Below the pieces are notes generated by a model. That model worked only from the letters and a program-made list of their open reading frames with translations, did not search any database and was not told the origin of the DNA. From Flexifilum sp963727545 (GTDB lineage: Bacteria > Chloroflexota > Anaerolineae > Aggregatilineales > Phototrophicaceae), in contig CAVSGS010000005.1 of NCBI GenBank assembly GCA_963727545.1, positions 558,001 to 622,000 on the forward strand: a stretch of 64,000 nucleotides of DNA. The letters run 5' to 3'. Shown here piece by piece: positions 44,422-52,225 of the stretch. The number at the start of each line of letters is the position of its first letter. Position 1 is the first letter of the stretch. Position numbers and translations under genes: made by a program.

Positions 44422-47199
44422 GTGATGAAGGAAATAGCTCACGCACCGGCAGCCAAACAACCAGAAACGAAGCCGAAAACCACCGCGCCCAAAGCGACAC
44501 CACAGCGCAAGCCGAACCATCTGCAAAGCAGCGGCAGCCGCGCCGCGCTGGGCTGGCTGCAAACCAAGCTCGCGGTGAACCGCCCCGGCGACCGGTTCGA
44601 GCAGGAAGCCGATCAAGTCGCGGCGCAATTCGCTGCCCCTGCTCCACCCACTACGTCGGGAGTGCGTCGCTGCGCTTGCGGACGACCAATTACCAGCGGC
44701 GGTGAATGCGATCAGTGTCGCCGCCGCCGCTTGATGCTCCAACGGCGTGCCGTCGATGGTCACGCGCTGGCGAGTGTGCCGCCCAGCGTCCAGAAAACGG
44801 TGAGCAGCCAAGGACATCCCCTGCAAGCCCCGGTCCGCGCACTGATGGAACCACACTTCCGCCGTGACTTCTCCAACGTCCAAGTGCATACCGATGGTCA
44901 GGCGGAAGCCTCAGTCGCCGACGTCAACGCGCTCGCCTACACGGTCGGCGAGCACGTCGTCTTTGGGCGCGGTCAATATGATCCGTCGTCGACAGCCGGG
45001 CAGCGGTTGATCGCGCACGAACTCACGCACGTCGTTCAGCAGGCTGAAGGTGAAACGCCGACCGTTCAGCGTGACGACGGCGGAACGACCACCAGCGAAC
45101 CAGACCAGATGTCGGCGGCTGAGGTCGAAACTCAGGTTGCCAGTTTCATCAGTATGGTGCATGACGTCGCCATCTCGCGCGTGCGTCAGAACAAAAAATC
45201 GCTGGAAGTTTGGCGGCTGTTCCTCGACACCCAGCTTTCGCCTGCCCAAGTCATGGGGCAGACCCTCGCCATGGAAGCGCAGCAGCTTGGTCAAGTCGCC
45301 CAAGCGGGTGGTTTCCGAACGCAAGACCTCTACGCGCAGTGGGCGAATACCAGCAATCCCGGATTTCGCTATCTATATCAGGAACAAATTCATGGACGCG
45401 CGCGCGCCTGTACTGGCTGTCATATCGCCAACTTAGCGTGGGGGCTAGAACGGCAAAACACGCGCGATTGGCTCACGCCAACGCAGCAGTTGACGCTGTT
45501 TTCATGGGATTTCCCCGCCACCCGCACCCCACAGCCCAGCGGTCAAGCCGCTCGGGCGACAGCCCCGACCGCGCTTCCGACGACCACGCCGCGCCCGGCA
45601 ACGCCATCGACTGCCCCCGCAGCCCAGACAGCTCAAGCTGATCCTCGCACCGCAGCGCTGCGCCAAGCGATCGAACGCATTCACCCGTTCCTGCAACAGC
45701 TTGCTTACCGGTATCAAGTTCTGCCCAACGACGTGATAAATCGTGATCTGTCGCCGACGGATCTCGTGAGCCTGATCCACCGGAGCATTCAAGAGCGGCA
45801 GGACGGTTATGATGCCTTTATCCAGCACATCCAATCCGGCGACGTGAATCTGCTGGTGCTGGAGCAAATCGTAAATGCGCTTCTCCCCGCCGCTCCAGCG
45901 CCGGTTCGCCACGCGATTGAAGCAAAACTGGCACACGAGCGCCGGATGAAAGCGATTGCCGATGCGATCTTCTCGGTCGCCAAAGCCGCGCTGCTGCTGC
46001 TGATCATCTTCCCACCGACGTCCGCCCTTGGGATTGGCATCGCCGTCGCGGGCGGCGGTCTCGTCGCCATGGGTGGCGCGCTGCACTACGAGGAAGGCTC
46101 CATGCTCTCGCTCACGCGCGGCTTGGACGACGTGGTCGCCCCGGCTGAGCAAAATCGCGCGGTCGGGTTGATGATGAGCGGTGCGATGGACATGGTCAGC
46201 GGTGCGCTGACTTTCGCGGGCGGCATTTCCGCTTGGTCGTCCCGCTTGAGCGCCGCTTCATCGACGGAACTGTCATTGGCAACGCGGAGTGCCGAGGGTC
46301 TGGCGGCGGGGTCGATGGCGGGAAAAACCATCACGCGCGGACCGTATACGGTAACCTTCTCAGCCGACGGAATGACCGCTGTCGCCACCAGTTCGCTCGA
46401 TCGCACGCTCGTGATGTTCATCAATCAAGAAGGCATTCAGGCGTTCCGAATGACCGGGAACGGCTTGCAGATGATCGGGACGCGCACGTGGGCGGAAATG
46501 GGCGGTGGTTTTTCCTCAGCCGCCTCAGCACCGGCTCAATCAACCGCGTTAGCCCGAACCGGATCAAGCGCACTCGTCCCAACTGGCGGCAGTTCCACCA
46601 GTCTGGGTTTCCCGGCTGCCGAGCCGATGCCCTTTCCGGTCATGGGTCCACGCAGCTTAGCGCCCGCCGCTGATCAGCCCTTTGGATTGCTGTCGGCGGG
46701 ACGCCAGCCCTTCGGCTACTTCCCCAGAACGCCGAGTCCGCTGCTGCTCGGTACCGGCAATCCGACGACCCTCTCATGGCAGCAGGTGCGCAACTTACGC
46801 GGACCGGAACGGTGGCAGGCTGCCGAAAATTACATCACCGAGCTATATGGGGGGCAAGGACAGGTGCATCGCCCGATCACCCCCAGCCCGCAGGCAGCAC
46901 CATTCCCGGTCGAAACTCCCGGCGGGCGCTTCACCGATACGACTGCCGCTGGAGGAGCCGGGCAGACGCTCGGCATTGAAGTGAAAACTTACCTTCGCTG
47001 GCGCACCGTCGGCGGCGCTGCGCGCGAGCAAACGGTGCCCTTGACCGACAAAATCCGCGAGCAAGTCGCCAAAGACGTGGCACTGCGCGCCGCCGACCGC
47101 ACGTTTGATCCGCGCTGGATTTTCACGGATGCGCCGCCATCGCCTCAACTGGCAAATTACTTGCGCAGCGCAAGGATTACCTTTATCATCATGCACTAG
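44422..47199 (+). CDS. DUF4157 (eCIS-core) metalloprotease-like protein with putative C-terminal PD-(D/E)XK nuclease (925 aa)
   Basis: DUF4157 proteins accompany extracellular contractile injection systems, as cargo or assembly factors. Starts at GTG 44422 or ATG 44425. Order: a Lys/Pro/Thr-rich N-terminus; LAVNRPGDRFEQEADQVAAQ near residue 50; a Cys4 ribbon beginning CAC at residues 84-86; the core VRALMEPHFRRDFSNVQVHT and YTVGEHVVFGRGQYDP with HELTH at 199-203; an Ala/Thr/Pro linker near 370-410; a hydrophobic block near 515-545; a Ser/Ala/Pro-rich stretch; and from about 785 a compact C-terminal domain. There D839 in GGRFTD, and E853 and K855 in GIEVKTY, fit the D...ExK core of PD-(D/E)XK nucleases. 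No eCIS structural genes occur in the window. It precedes a small acidic gene by 50 bases, the arrangement of a toxin and its immunity protein. Confidence 0.78.
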   Translation: MMKEIAHAPAAKQPETKPKTTAPKATPQRKPNHLQSSGSRAALGWLQTKLAVNRPGDRFEQEADQVAAQFAAPAPPTTSGVRRCACGRPITSGGECDQCRRRRLMLQRRAVDGHALASVPPSVQKTVSSQGHPLQAPVRALMEPHFRRDFSNVQVHTDGQAEASVADVNALAYTVGEHVVFGRGQYDPSSTAGQRLIAHELTHVVQQAEGETPTVQRDDGGTTTSEPDQMSAAEVETQVASFISMVHDVAISRVRQNKKSLEVWRLFLDTQLSPAQVMGQTLAMEAQQLGQVAQAGGFRTQDLYAQWANTSNPGFRYLYQEQIHGRARACTGCHIANLAWGLERQNTRDWLTPTQQLTLFSWDFPATRTPQPSGQAARATAPTALPTTTPRPATPSTAPAAQTAQADPRTAALRQAIERIHPFLQQLAYRYQVLPNDVINRDLSPTDLVSLIHRSIQERQDGYDAFIQHIQSGDVNLLVLEQIVNALLPAAPAPVRHAIEAKLAHERRMKAIADAIFSVAKAALLLLIIFPPTSALGIGIAVAGGGLVAMGGALHYEEGSMLSLTRGLDDVVAPAEQNRAVGLMMSGAMDMVSGALTFAGGISAWSSRLSAASSTELSLATRSAEGLAAGSMAGKTITRGPYTVTFSADGMTAVATSSLDRTLVMFINQEGIQAFRMTGNGLQMIGTRTWAEMGGGFSSAASAPAQSTALARTGSSALVPTGGSSTSLGFPAAEPMPFPVMGPRSLAPAADQPFGLLSAGRQPFGYFPRTPSPLLLGTGNPTTLSWQQVRNLRGPERWQAAENYITELYGGQGQVHRPITPSPQAAPFPVETPGGRFTDTTAAGGAGQTLGIEVKTYLRWRTVGGAAREQTVPLTDKIREQVAKDVALRAADRTFDPRWIFTDAPPSPQLANYLRSARITFIIMH

Positions 47200-47249
47200 C
47201 GACAATGTCATTTTAGCTTACACGCAACCAGACCTGACTGAGAGCGGAA

Positions 47250-47735
47250 ATGCCTGACCTGACTCCTGAGCAAATTGCTATCCGGGATCGCCGCCGAAAT
47301 CAATATCCCGACTTTGTCGAACAGAGTTATCCGGCGCTGGTCGAGTTCGCGCAAACACTGGGACTGGCGCAGCCGGAAGCGATTACAACTCAGCCCGCTG
47401 CCTTTTTAGCAGCCCTCAGCGCCTTTTTTCAGCACGAAGATTTTAGCGACCTCGCCGCCGAGGAGCGTAATTGGCTGCACGCCATGCTGACTTACTACGT
47501 CGGGCAGTACCTCATTCAGCGCTACGGCACCTTGTGGCAGCTTGACGAAAACCCCGACTCTAAGTTTTTCCTGCGCTACGTGATCACCTACTTCAAGGGC
47601 GGCTACAACCCCAACTTGAAGGTCGATCCGGCGAGCATCGTTGAGGAATATCTCAACCAACCGCCGGAACGCGATCTGGCTGCCCTGATCGGCGAAGTCG
47701 AGGGCGAAATCGAGCAGGCGCGTTCAGCGCCGTGA
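47250..47735 (+). CDS. Acidic hypothetical protein, candidate immunity protein (161 aa)
   Basis: I do not recognise the family. The protein is cytoplasmic-looking, helical and acidic. A central segment, WLHAMLTYYVGQYLIQRYGT followed by LWQLDENPDSKFFLRYVITY, has the 'Y.GeyLi..yGg.W.....p.s..f' layout common in small proteins encoded beside polymorphic toxins. It begins 50 bases after the DUF4157/nuclease gene on the same strand with GAGAGCGGAA as ribosome binding site. The immunity role is an inference from position, size and charge. Confidence 0.7.
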   Translation: MPDLTPEQIAIRDRRRNQYPDFVEQSYPALVEFAQTLGLAQPEAITTQPAAFLAALSAFFQHEDFSDLAAEERNWLHAMLTYYVGQYLIQRYGTLWQLDENPDSKFFLRYVITYFKGGYNPNLKVDPASIVEEYLNQPPERDLAALIGEVEGEIEQARSAP

Positions 47736-47935
47736 CGTGAAAGTTCCGCCCCAGCCGACCGTTAATCGCCTCCGCCAGCACTCCCCCTCGCTGATGACCA
47801 TCTGCGACCATTAACTCGGCAAAATCCTCGCCGCGATGGATACTTACCATGCGGGGCATGGGCGTTTGCTGCCACGGGCACAGCGACGACGCGTGTCGTA
47901 AGACGACAAGATCCAAGCAAAAGAAAGCGAAAACG

Positions 47936-49420
47936 ATGAAAGCAATTATGGTCATGTTCGATTCGCTGAACCGGCATCTGCTGCCGCCCTACGGCTGCGA
48001 CTGGGTCCACGCGCCGAACTTCGAACGGCTGGCAAAACGAACGGTCACGTTCGACAAGTTCCACATCGGCAGTATGCCCTGTATGCCCGCCCGCCGCGAA
48101 CTGCACACCGGACGCTATAACTTCCTGCATCGCAGTTGGGGACCGCTCGAACCGTTCGACGACTCGATGCCGCAAATTCTGGCGCAGCACGGCGTCTACA
48201 CGCATCTCGTCACCGATCACTTCCATTATTTCGAGGATGGCGGCGCGACCTATCACAACCGCTACAGCTCGTGGGAAGGGAATCGCGGGCAAGAAGGCGA
48301 TTTCTGGAAGGGACAGGTTAAGCCGCTGGTGGATATCCCGCCGGTGACGCGGGTGCTGCCGGATCACTCGACGCGGGTTTGGAATCAGGATTTCATCAAC
48401 CGCAGCTATCTGCCCACGCCGGACGATCAGCCCCAGCGCCGAACCTTCGAGCAGGGGTTAGAGTTCATCCACACCAACGCACAAGCCGATAACTGGTTCT
48501 TGCAGATCGAGACCTTCGACCCGCACGAGCCGTTTTTCACGCATCAGCAGTACAAAGACCTCTACCCGCACGAATACACCGGCACCACCTTCGACTGGCC
48601 CTCGTATGGTCCCGTCACCGAGCCGCCGGAAGCAGTCGAGCACATGCGCAAGGAATACGCCGCGCTGGTCAGCATGTGTGACGAGTCGCTCGGTAAAGTC
48701 CTCGACGCCTTCGACGAACTCGATCTGTGGCAGGACACTATGCTGATCGTCAACACCGATCACGGCTTTCTACTGGGTGAGCATGACTGGTGGGCGAAAA
48801 ATCGCACGCCTTGGTACAACGAACTGGCGAATATCCCGCTGTTCATCTGGGATCCGCGCTGCGGATGCCGGGATGAACGGCGGCAAAGCCTCGTCCAGAT
48901 GATCGACATGCCGGCAACGCTGCTGGAATACTTCGGCATCGAGCGCCCGCGTGACATGCAGGGCGTCTCGCTGCGCGAGACCCTCGCCAGCGACCAGCCC
49001 GTCCGCGAGTACGCATTGTTCGGTTTCATGGGGGCGCACGTCAGCGTCACCGACGGACGCTACGTTTACATGCGCGCGCCCGCGCCGGGGGCGAACGAGC
49101 CGCTGTTCGAATACACGCTGATGCCGGTTCACATGCGCGGGCGGTTCTCCATCGACGAACTCAAGGGACTCGAACTCGCCGAGCCGTTCTCGTTTACCAA
49201 AGGCGTCAAACTGCTGAAGATTCCGGCGCGGGCGGGCAGCGATTTCCACGACTTCCGCACGCTCTTGTTCGACCTCGAAACCGATCCCCAGCAGTTAAAT
49301 CCGCTCGACGCGCCGGAGATCGAAGCGACCATGATCCGGGCGTTGATCGAGCTGATGCAGGCGAACGACGCCCCGCCGGAGCAGTACGAACGCCTCGGCT
49401 TGCAAGCGTGGCTGGTGTAG
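47936..49420 (+). CDS. Type I sulfatase (494 aa)
   Basis: It hydrolyses sulfate esters. The active-site motif is CMPARRELHTGR with C49 as the residue to be converted to formylglycine (C-x-P-x-R). Metal-binding features are MVMFDSLNRHLLPPYG near the N-terminus and VNTDHGFLLGEHDWW near residue 270. I choose 47936 because MKAIMVMFDSL is the canonical beginning; the frame is open to 47849. No signal peptide is present, so a cytoplasmic enzyme is likely. Substrate is unknown. No formylglycine-generating enzyme gene is seen nearby. Confidence 0.88.
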   Translation: MKAIMVMFDSLNRHLLPPYGCDWVHAPNFERLAKRTVTFDKFHIGSMPCMPARRELHTGRYNFLHRSWGPLEPFDDSMPQILAQHGVYTHLVTDHFHYFEDGGATYHNRYSSWEGNRGQEGDFWKGQVKPLVDIPPVTRVLPDHSTRVWNQDFINRSYLPTPDDQPQRRTFEQGLEFIHTNAQADNWFLQIETFDPHEPFFTHQQYKDLYPHEYTGTTFDWPSYGPVTEPPEAVEHMRKEYAALVSMCDESLGKVLDAFDELDLWQDTMLIVNTDHGFLLGEHDWWAKNRTPWYNELANIPLFIWDPRCGCRDERRQSLVQMIDMPATLLEYFGIERPRDMQGVSLRETLASDQPVREYALFGFMGAHVSVTDGRYVYMRAPAPGANEPLFEYTLMPVHMRGRFSIDELKGLELAEPFSFTKGVKLLKIPARAGSDFHDFRTLLFDLETDPQQLNPLDAPEIEATMIRALIELMQANDAPPEQYERLGLQAWLV

Positions 49421-49458
49421 GATCCGATAAGTAGGCAGCGCCAAAGCGATGATGTAAA

Positions 49459-49491
49459 AGCAGCGCTCCTGAACGATTCAGGAGCGCTGCT
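49459..49491 (-). terminator. Terminator of the ArsR-family gene
   Basis: AGCAGCGCTCCTGAA and TTCAGGAGCGCTGCT form a perfect 15-bp stem with a three-base loop, followed on the minus strand by TTTTAC. It lies between the convergent sulfatase and ArsR genes and may also stop plus-strand transcription. Confidence 0.72.
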
Positions 49492-49523
49492 GGTGTTCGC
49501 GCTGTGGTGATACGAGCGGTAGT

Positions 49524-49910
49524 CTAGGCGTCGTCTGCTTGTGTGTACTGAGCGTCGAGCGCGGTGAAATCGACCAAATGCGCTTCGACTTGTGCCCGGT
49601 CGCGCACCATTTCGCAGAGCAGATCAAGCGCCTCAATCACGCGATGATCAGTCAGCGAATAATAGACCGACGTACCCGCTCGATTAGTCTGCACGAGCGA
49701 GCGCTCACGCAGGATAGCGAGGTGGCGCGAGACCGTCGGCGGTGGCATTTCGAGTTCAGCCGCCAATTCGCCGACTTTGAGCGGTTTCGCCGCGAGGACG
49801 TAAAGCATCATCAGTCGTTTTGGATCGCCCAGCCCGCTGACGACGCGGCGGTGGAGCATGTCAATTTCTTCGATAAAGTGTGAGTCCAAGGTATCATTTT
49901 CTCGTTTCAT
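49524..49910 (-). CDS. ArsR/SmtB-family winged-helix regulator (128 aa)
   Basis: This is a dimeric DNA-binding regulator. The fold is shown by LGDPKRLMMLYVLAAKPLKV, the recognition helix region LEMPPPTVSRHLAILRERSL, and the wing TNRAGTSVYYSL followed by TDHRVIEALDLLCEMV. There is no CxC metal motif in the recognition helix, and the alpha5 DxH pattern is only partly present, so a metal inducer is uncertain. It lies on the same strand downstream of the ferritin-like gene, 176 bases away. Confidence 0.85.
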   Translation of the reverse strand: MKRENDTLDSHFIEEIDMLHRRVVSGLGDPKRLMMLYVLAAKPLKVGELAAELEMPPPTVSRHLAILRERSLVQTNRAGTSVYYSLTDHRVIEALDLLCEMVRDRAQVEAHLVDFTALDAQYTQADDA

Positions 49911-50086
49911 TCGACTTACGGCATAACCACGCCGCGCGACTGATCGGCACCGCCAAATTACGATGTGTTCCTATACTCTGAGCTTCTCCAAGACGGGGCG
50001 CAGCTGCTGCTGTGCAGCACGACAATCGCTGCGTTTGCGGGTAGAAGCGCCGGTAGGCGAATGCCTACCCTCGCGCTCGTCCGGTT

Positions 50087-50506
50087 TTACAGCCCTTTCA
50101 GAAGTCGGCGCAGTTCGCGCGCATGTCCGGCTTCGTCAGCCGCCATCTCTTCGAGCTTGATGTTGAGTTCGACCAAGCCCAATTCCTCGGCAAGCGCCGC
50201 CCGTGCCCGGTAGTTCTCGACATCCTGTTTTTCCAGCTCAAGGTCGAGTTCGAGCATCGCCTTGAGACCTTCAGGCTTGGCGAACACCTTAGGGGTGGTG
50301 ATCGGCTCGCCGCCCAGATCAAAGATGACGTCCATCAAGAATGCCGCATGACCCAACTCGTCGGCGATCTCAACTTTCAATAATTCCCGGAGTTCAACGC
50401 CGACAAACCCAACCGCCTTGCTCGACTGGTAGGTATAGCGGATCACCGTTCCGAGTTCAGCAGCGAGATCTTCATTCAGTCCTTGAATAAAAGCTTCCAT
50501 CGACAT
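50087..50506 (-). CDS. Ferritin-like/bacterioferritin-type diiron protein (139 aa)
   Basis: The product is a four-helix bundle with two pairs of metal-ligand motifs: LAAELGTVIRYTYQ with VEIADELGHAAFLM, then LELEKQDVENYRARAALAEE with EEMAADEAGHARELRRLL. This is the E...ExxH pattern of the ferritin-like superfamily, for iron storage or peroxide/oxygen chemistry. I choose 50506 because AAGGAG lies at the right distance; the frame is open to 50641 but the added residues are unlike the family. It is divergent from the XRE-cupin gene across a short region with an inverted repeat. Confidence 0.8.
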   Translation of the reverse strand: MSMEAFIQGLNEDLAAELGTVIRYTYQSSKAVGFVGVELRELLKVEIADELGHAAFLMDVIFDLGGEPITTPKVFAKPEGLKAMLELDLELEKQDVENYRARAALAEELGLVELNIKLEEMAADEAGHARELRRLLKGL

Positions 50507-50615
50507 CAGCATCTCCTTGATCGATTGCCTTATAATTAGCTGAGTTAGCGCACCGAGGTACTTAACGAAGGTGCCAGCGACAACAGCGCGAATTCGTGAT
50601 CGCATTACGACGAAT

Positions 50616-50636
50616 TGTACCATTATAGTGTACAAA
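50616..50636. promoter_or_regulatory. Inverted repeat TTGTAC-N9-GTACAA in the ferritin/XRE-cupin divergent region
   Basis: Six-base arms flank CATTATAGT, and a further half-site GGTACAAT lies at about 50651. The site is 55-75 bases upstream of the XRE-cupin start and about 110 bases upstream of the ferritin-like start, placed to control both genes. Confidence 0.5.
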
Positions 50637-50690
50637 ATCAACTTTTTCGGTACAATAGCCGACGATCTTCAAGTGGGCGGATGAATATCT

Positions 50691-51281
50691 ATGGCGGGAC
50701 AAATCGAGCCAAATGTCGGGGCAAGGCTGCGAAGACTGCGATTACAGCATAAACTGTCGTTGCGCGAGCTAGCCGAGCAGTGTGGGCTGTCGTTCAACGC
50801 CATCAGCCGCATCGAGCGTGGCGAGAATTCGCCGACAGTCTCCACACTCCATCAGTTAGCCACCACTCTCAACGTACCCATCGCGGCTTTCTTTGAGGAC
50901 GCGCAGGAGGAAGCCACGGTCTTTATTCAGCGGGATCGCCGTTTGCGCTCTAACGCGAATGGCATTCTGATGGAGAGTTTAGGGATCGGGCTGCGGGGTC
51001 AGCAGCTTGAGCCGTTTCTCGTCACGGTCGAGCAAGGTGCCGGTAATGCCGATGACCCGATCACGCATGGGGGTGAAGAATTCGTTTACTGCCTAGAAGG
51101 CAAGATCAATTACTGGGTGAACGACGAACTGTACCAATTGGAAACTGGTGATAGCCTCCTGTTCCAAGCGATCCAGCCCCACTGTTTCCAGAACTCCGGT
51201 GATTGTCCTGCCCGCCTCATGTTCGTCTTTCAAGCCGCTGACGGTAAGCTGCTCGCGGGACAGCATCACCTGCGCGCGTGA
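50691..51281 (+). CDS. XRE-family regulator with cupin sensor domain (196 aa)
   Basis: Residues 8-65 are an XRE helix-turn-helix (LRRLRLQHKLSLRELAEQCG, NAISRIERGENSPTVSTLHQ). Residues about 110-190 are a cupin, with THGGEEFVYCLEGKINYWVN and the second motif YQLETGDSLLFQAIQPHCFQ, which keeps histidine and glutamate metal ligands. Such proteins sense a small molecule or metal and regulate neighbouring genes. It is divergent from the ferritin-like gene and upstream of the patatin gene on its own strand. Confidence 0.9.
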   Translation: MAGQIEPNVGARLRRLRLQHKLSLRELAEQCGLSFNAISRIERGENSPTVSTLHQLATTLNVPIAAFFEDAQEEATVFIQRDRRLRSNANGILMESLGIGLRGQQLEPFLVTVEQGAGNADDPITHGGEEFVYCLEGKINYWVNDELYQLETGDSLLFQAIQPHCFQNSGDCPARLMFVFQAADGKLLAGQHHLRA

Positions 51282-51324
51282 TCGGCTTGAGGCGCGCAGC
51301 ACCGCACGTTATTGAGGAATGAGG

Positions 51325-52194
51325 ATGTCTCTGGCAATTGCCTGTTCGTCAGGTGGGTATCGCATCGCCTTCATCCAAGGCGTATTGAGCAGCTTCGAGA
51401 ACGCGAACATCAAAGCGGACGCCTACGCCGGAACATCTGGATCGGTCATTCCTGCGGCGCTAGCGGCGATCGGTCAGCACGATCAGCACGGTCTCGCCTA
51501 CCTCAAAGGTTTGCTAGAGTACAAAGCACTCGGCAAAGGTATGAGTGGGGTTTTTCAGGAGACGATTCGGGTTTGGGCACCGCTCATCCGCGAGCAAATT
51601 TGGCAGCCGGGCAGACCGCGGCTCGTCGTCCCGGTCAGCGCGGTTACAACGCCCGAAGCCGCCGAACAAACACAGGGCAAAGCTTTTCGCCGTTTGGGAC
51701 GCCGCTTGCTGCTGGCAACCCACCAACATCCAAGCTGGGTGACAGCCCATCTACAGCCGGAATGCTTCGATACCTACGCCGCCGATCCGAATTTACGCCT
51801 CACACCGGATAACTTCGGCGAAGTTGCCTATGCTTCGTCGCGGATGCTGCACGCATGGGATGTTCCAGCGTGGATCGCGGGGCGTCCCTACGTCGATGCC
51901 TCATATACCTGTTCGTGTCCGGCGCTGGAACTGGCGGAAATGGGCTATGAGGAAGTCGTCGCTATCTCACCCGAATGCGGCGTTTTCTATCACGATCTTG
52001 CTGGTGCTGAGGAAATCCCACCCGTCTGGCAGGAGACGCAGATCCACCAGATTCAGCCAGACATCGATCTAAAAACTCTGGGCGTCGAGTACACGCAAGC
52101 GACCGAAACCGGGGTGCTCGCCGCGTATCGGCTTGGCGAGGAAAAGGGGTGCGAATTTCTGCTCGGCTGGAGCCAACGCCCACACCAAAACTGA
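51325..52194 (+). CDS. Patatin-like phospholipase (289 aa)
   Basis: It is a lipid acyl hydrolase with a Ser-Asp dyad. The oxyanion-hole glycine motif is SSGGYRIAFIQGVL near residue 9, the nucleophile serine sits in AGTSGSVIPAALAAI (G-x-S-x-G), and the catalytic aspartate is in PYVDASYTCSCPALEL (D-A/G-S). The start at 51325 has GAGGA six bases upstream; an ATG two codons earlier is also possible. It lies 43 bases after the XRE-cupin gene and may be co-transcribed with it. No signal peptide. Confidence 0.82.
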   Translation: MSLAIACSSGGYRIAFIQGVLSSFENANIKADAYAGTSGSVIPAALAAIGQHDQHGLAYLKGLLEYKALGKGMSGVFQETIRVWAPLIREQIWQPGRPRLVVPVSAVTTPEAAEQTQGKAFRRLGRRLLLATHQHPSWVTAHLQPECFDTYAADPNLRLTPDNFGEVAYASSRMLHAWDVPAWIAGRPYVDASYTCSCPALELAEMGYEEVVAISPECGVFYHDLAGAEEIPPVWQETQIHQIQPDIDLKTLGVEYTQATETGVLAAYRLGEEKGCEFLLGWSQRPHQN

Positions 52195-52225
52195 GAAACC
52201 GGGGGTCGGTTTCTCGGCTTACCGG

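Noticed and set aside
44422..44760. Complete eCIS locus around the DUF4157 gene
   Set aside because: Flanking genes are an osmoprotectant importer and a sulfatase; no sheath, tube, baseplate or AAA+ gene is present in the window.
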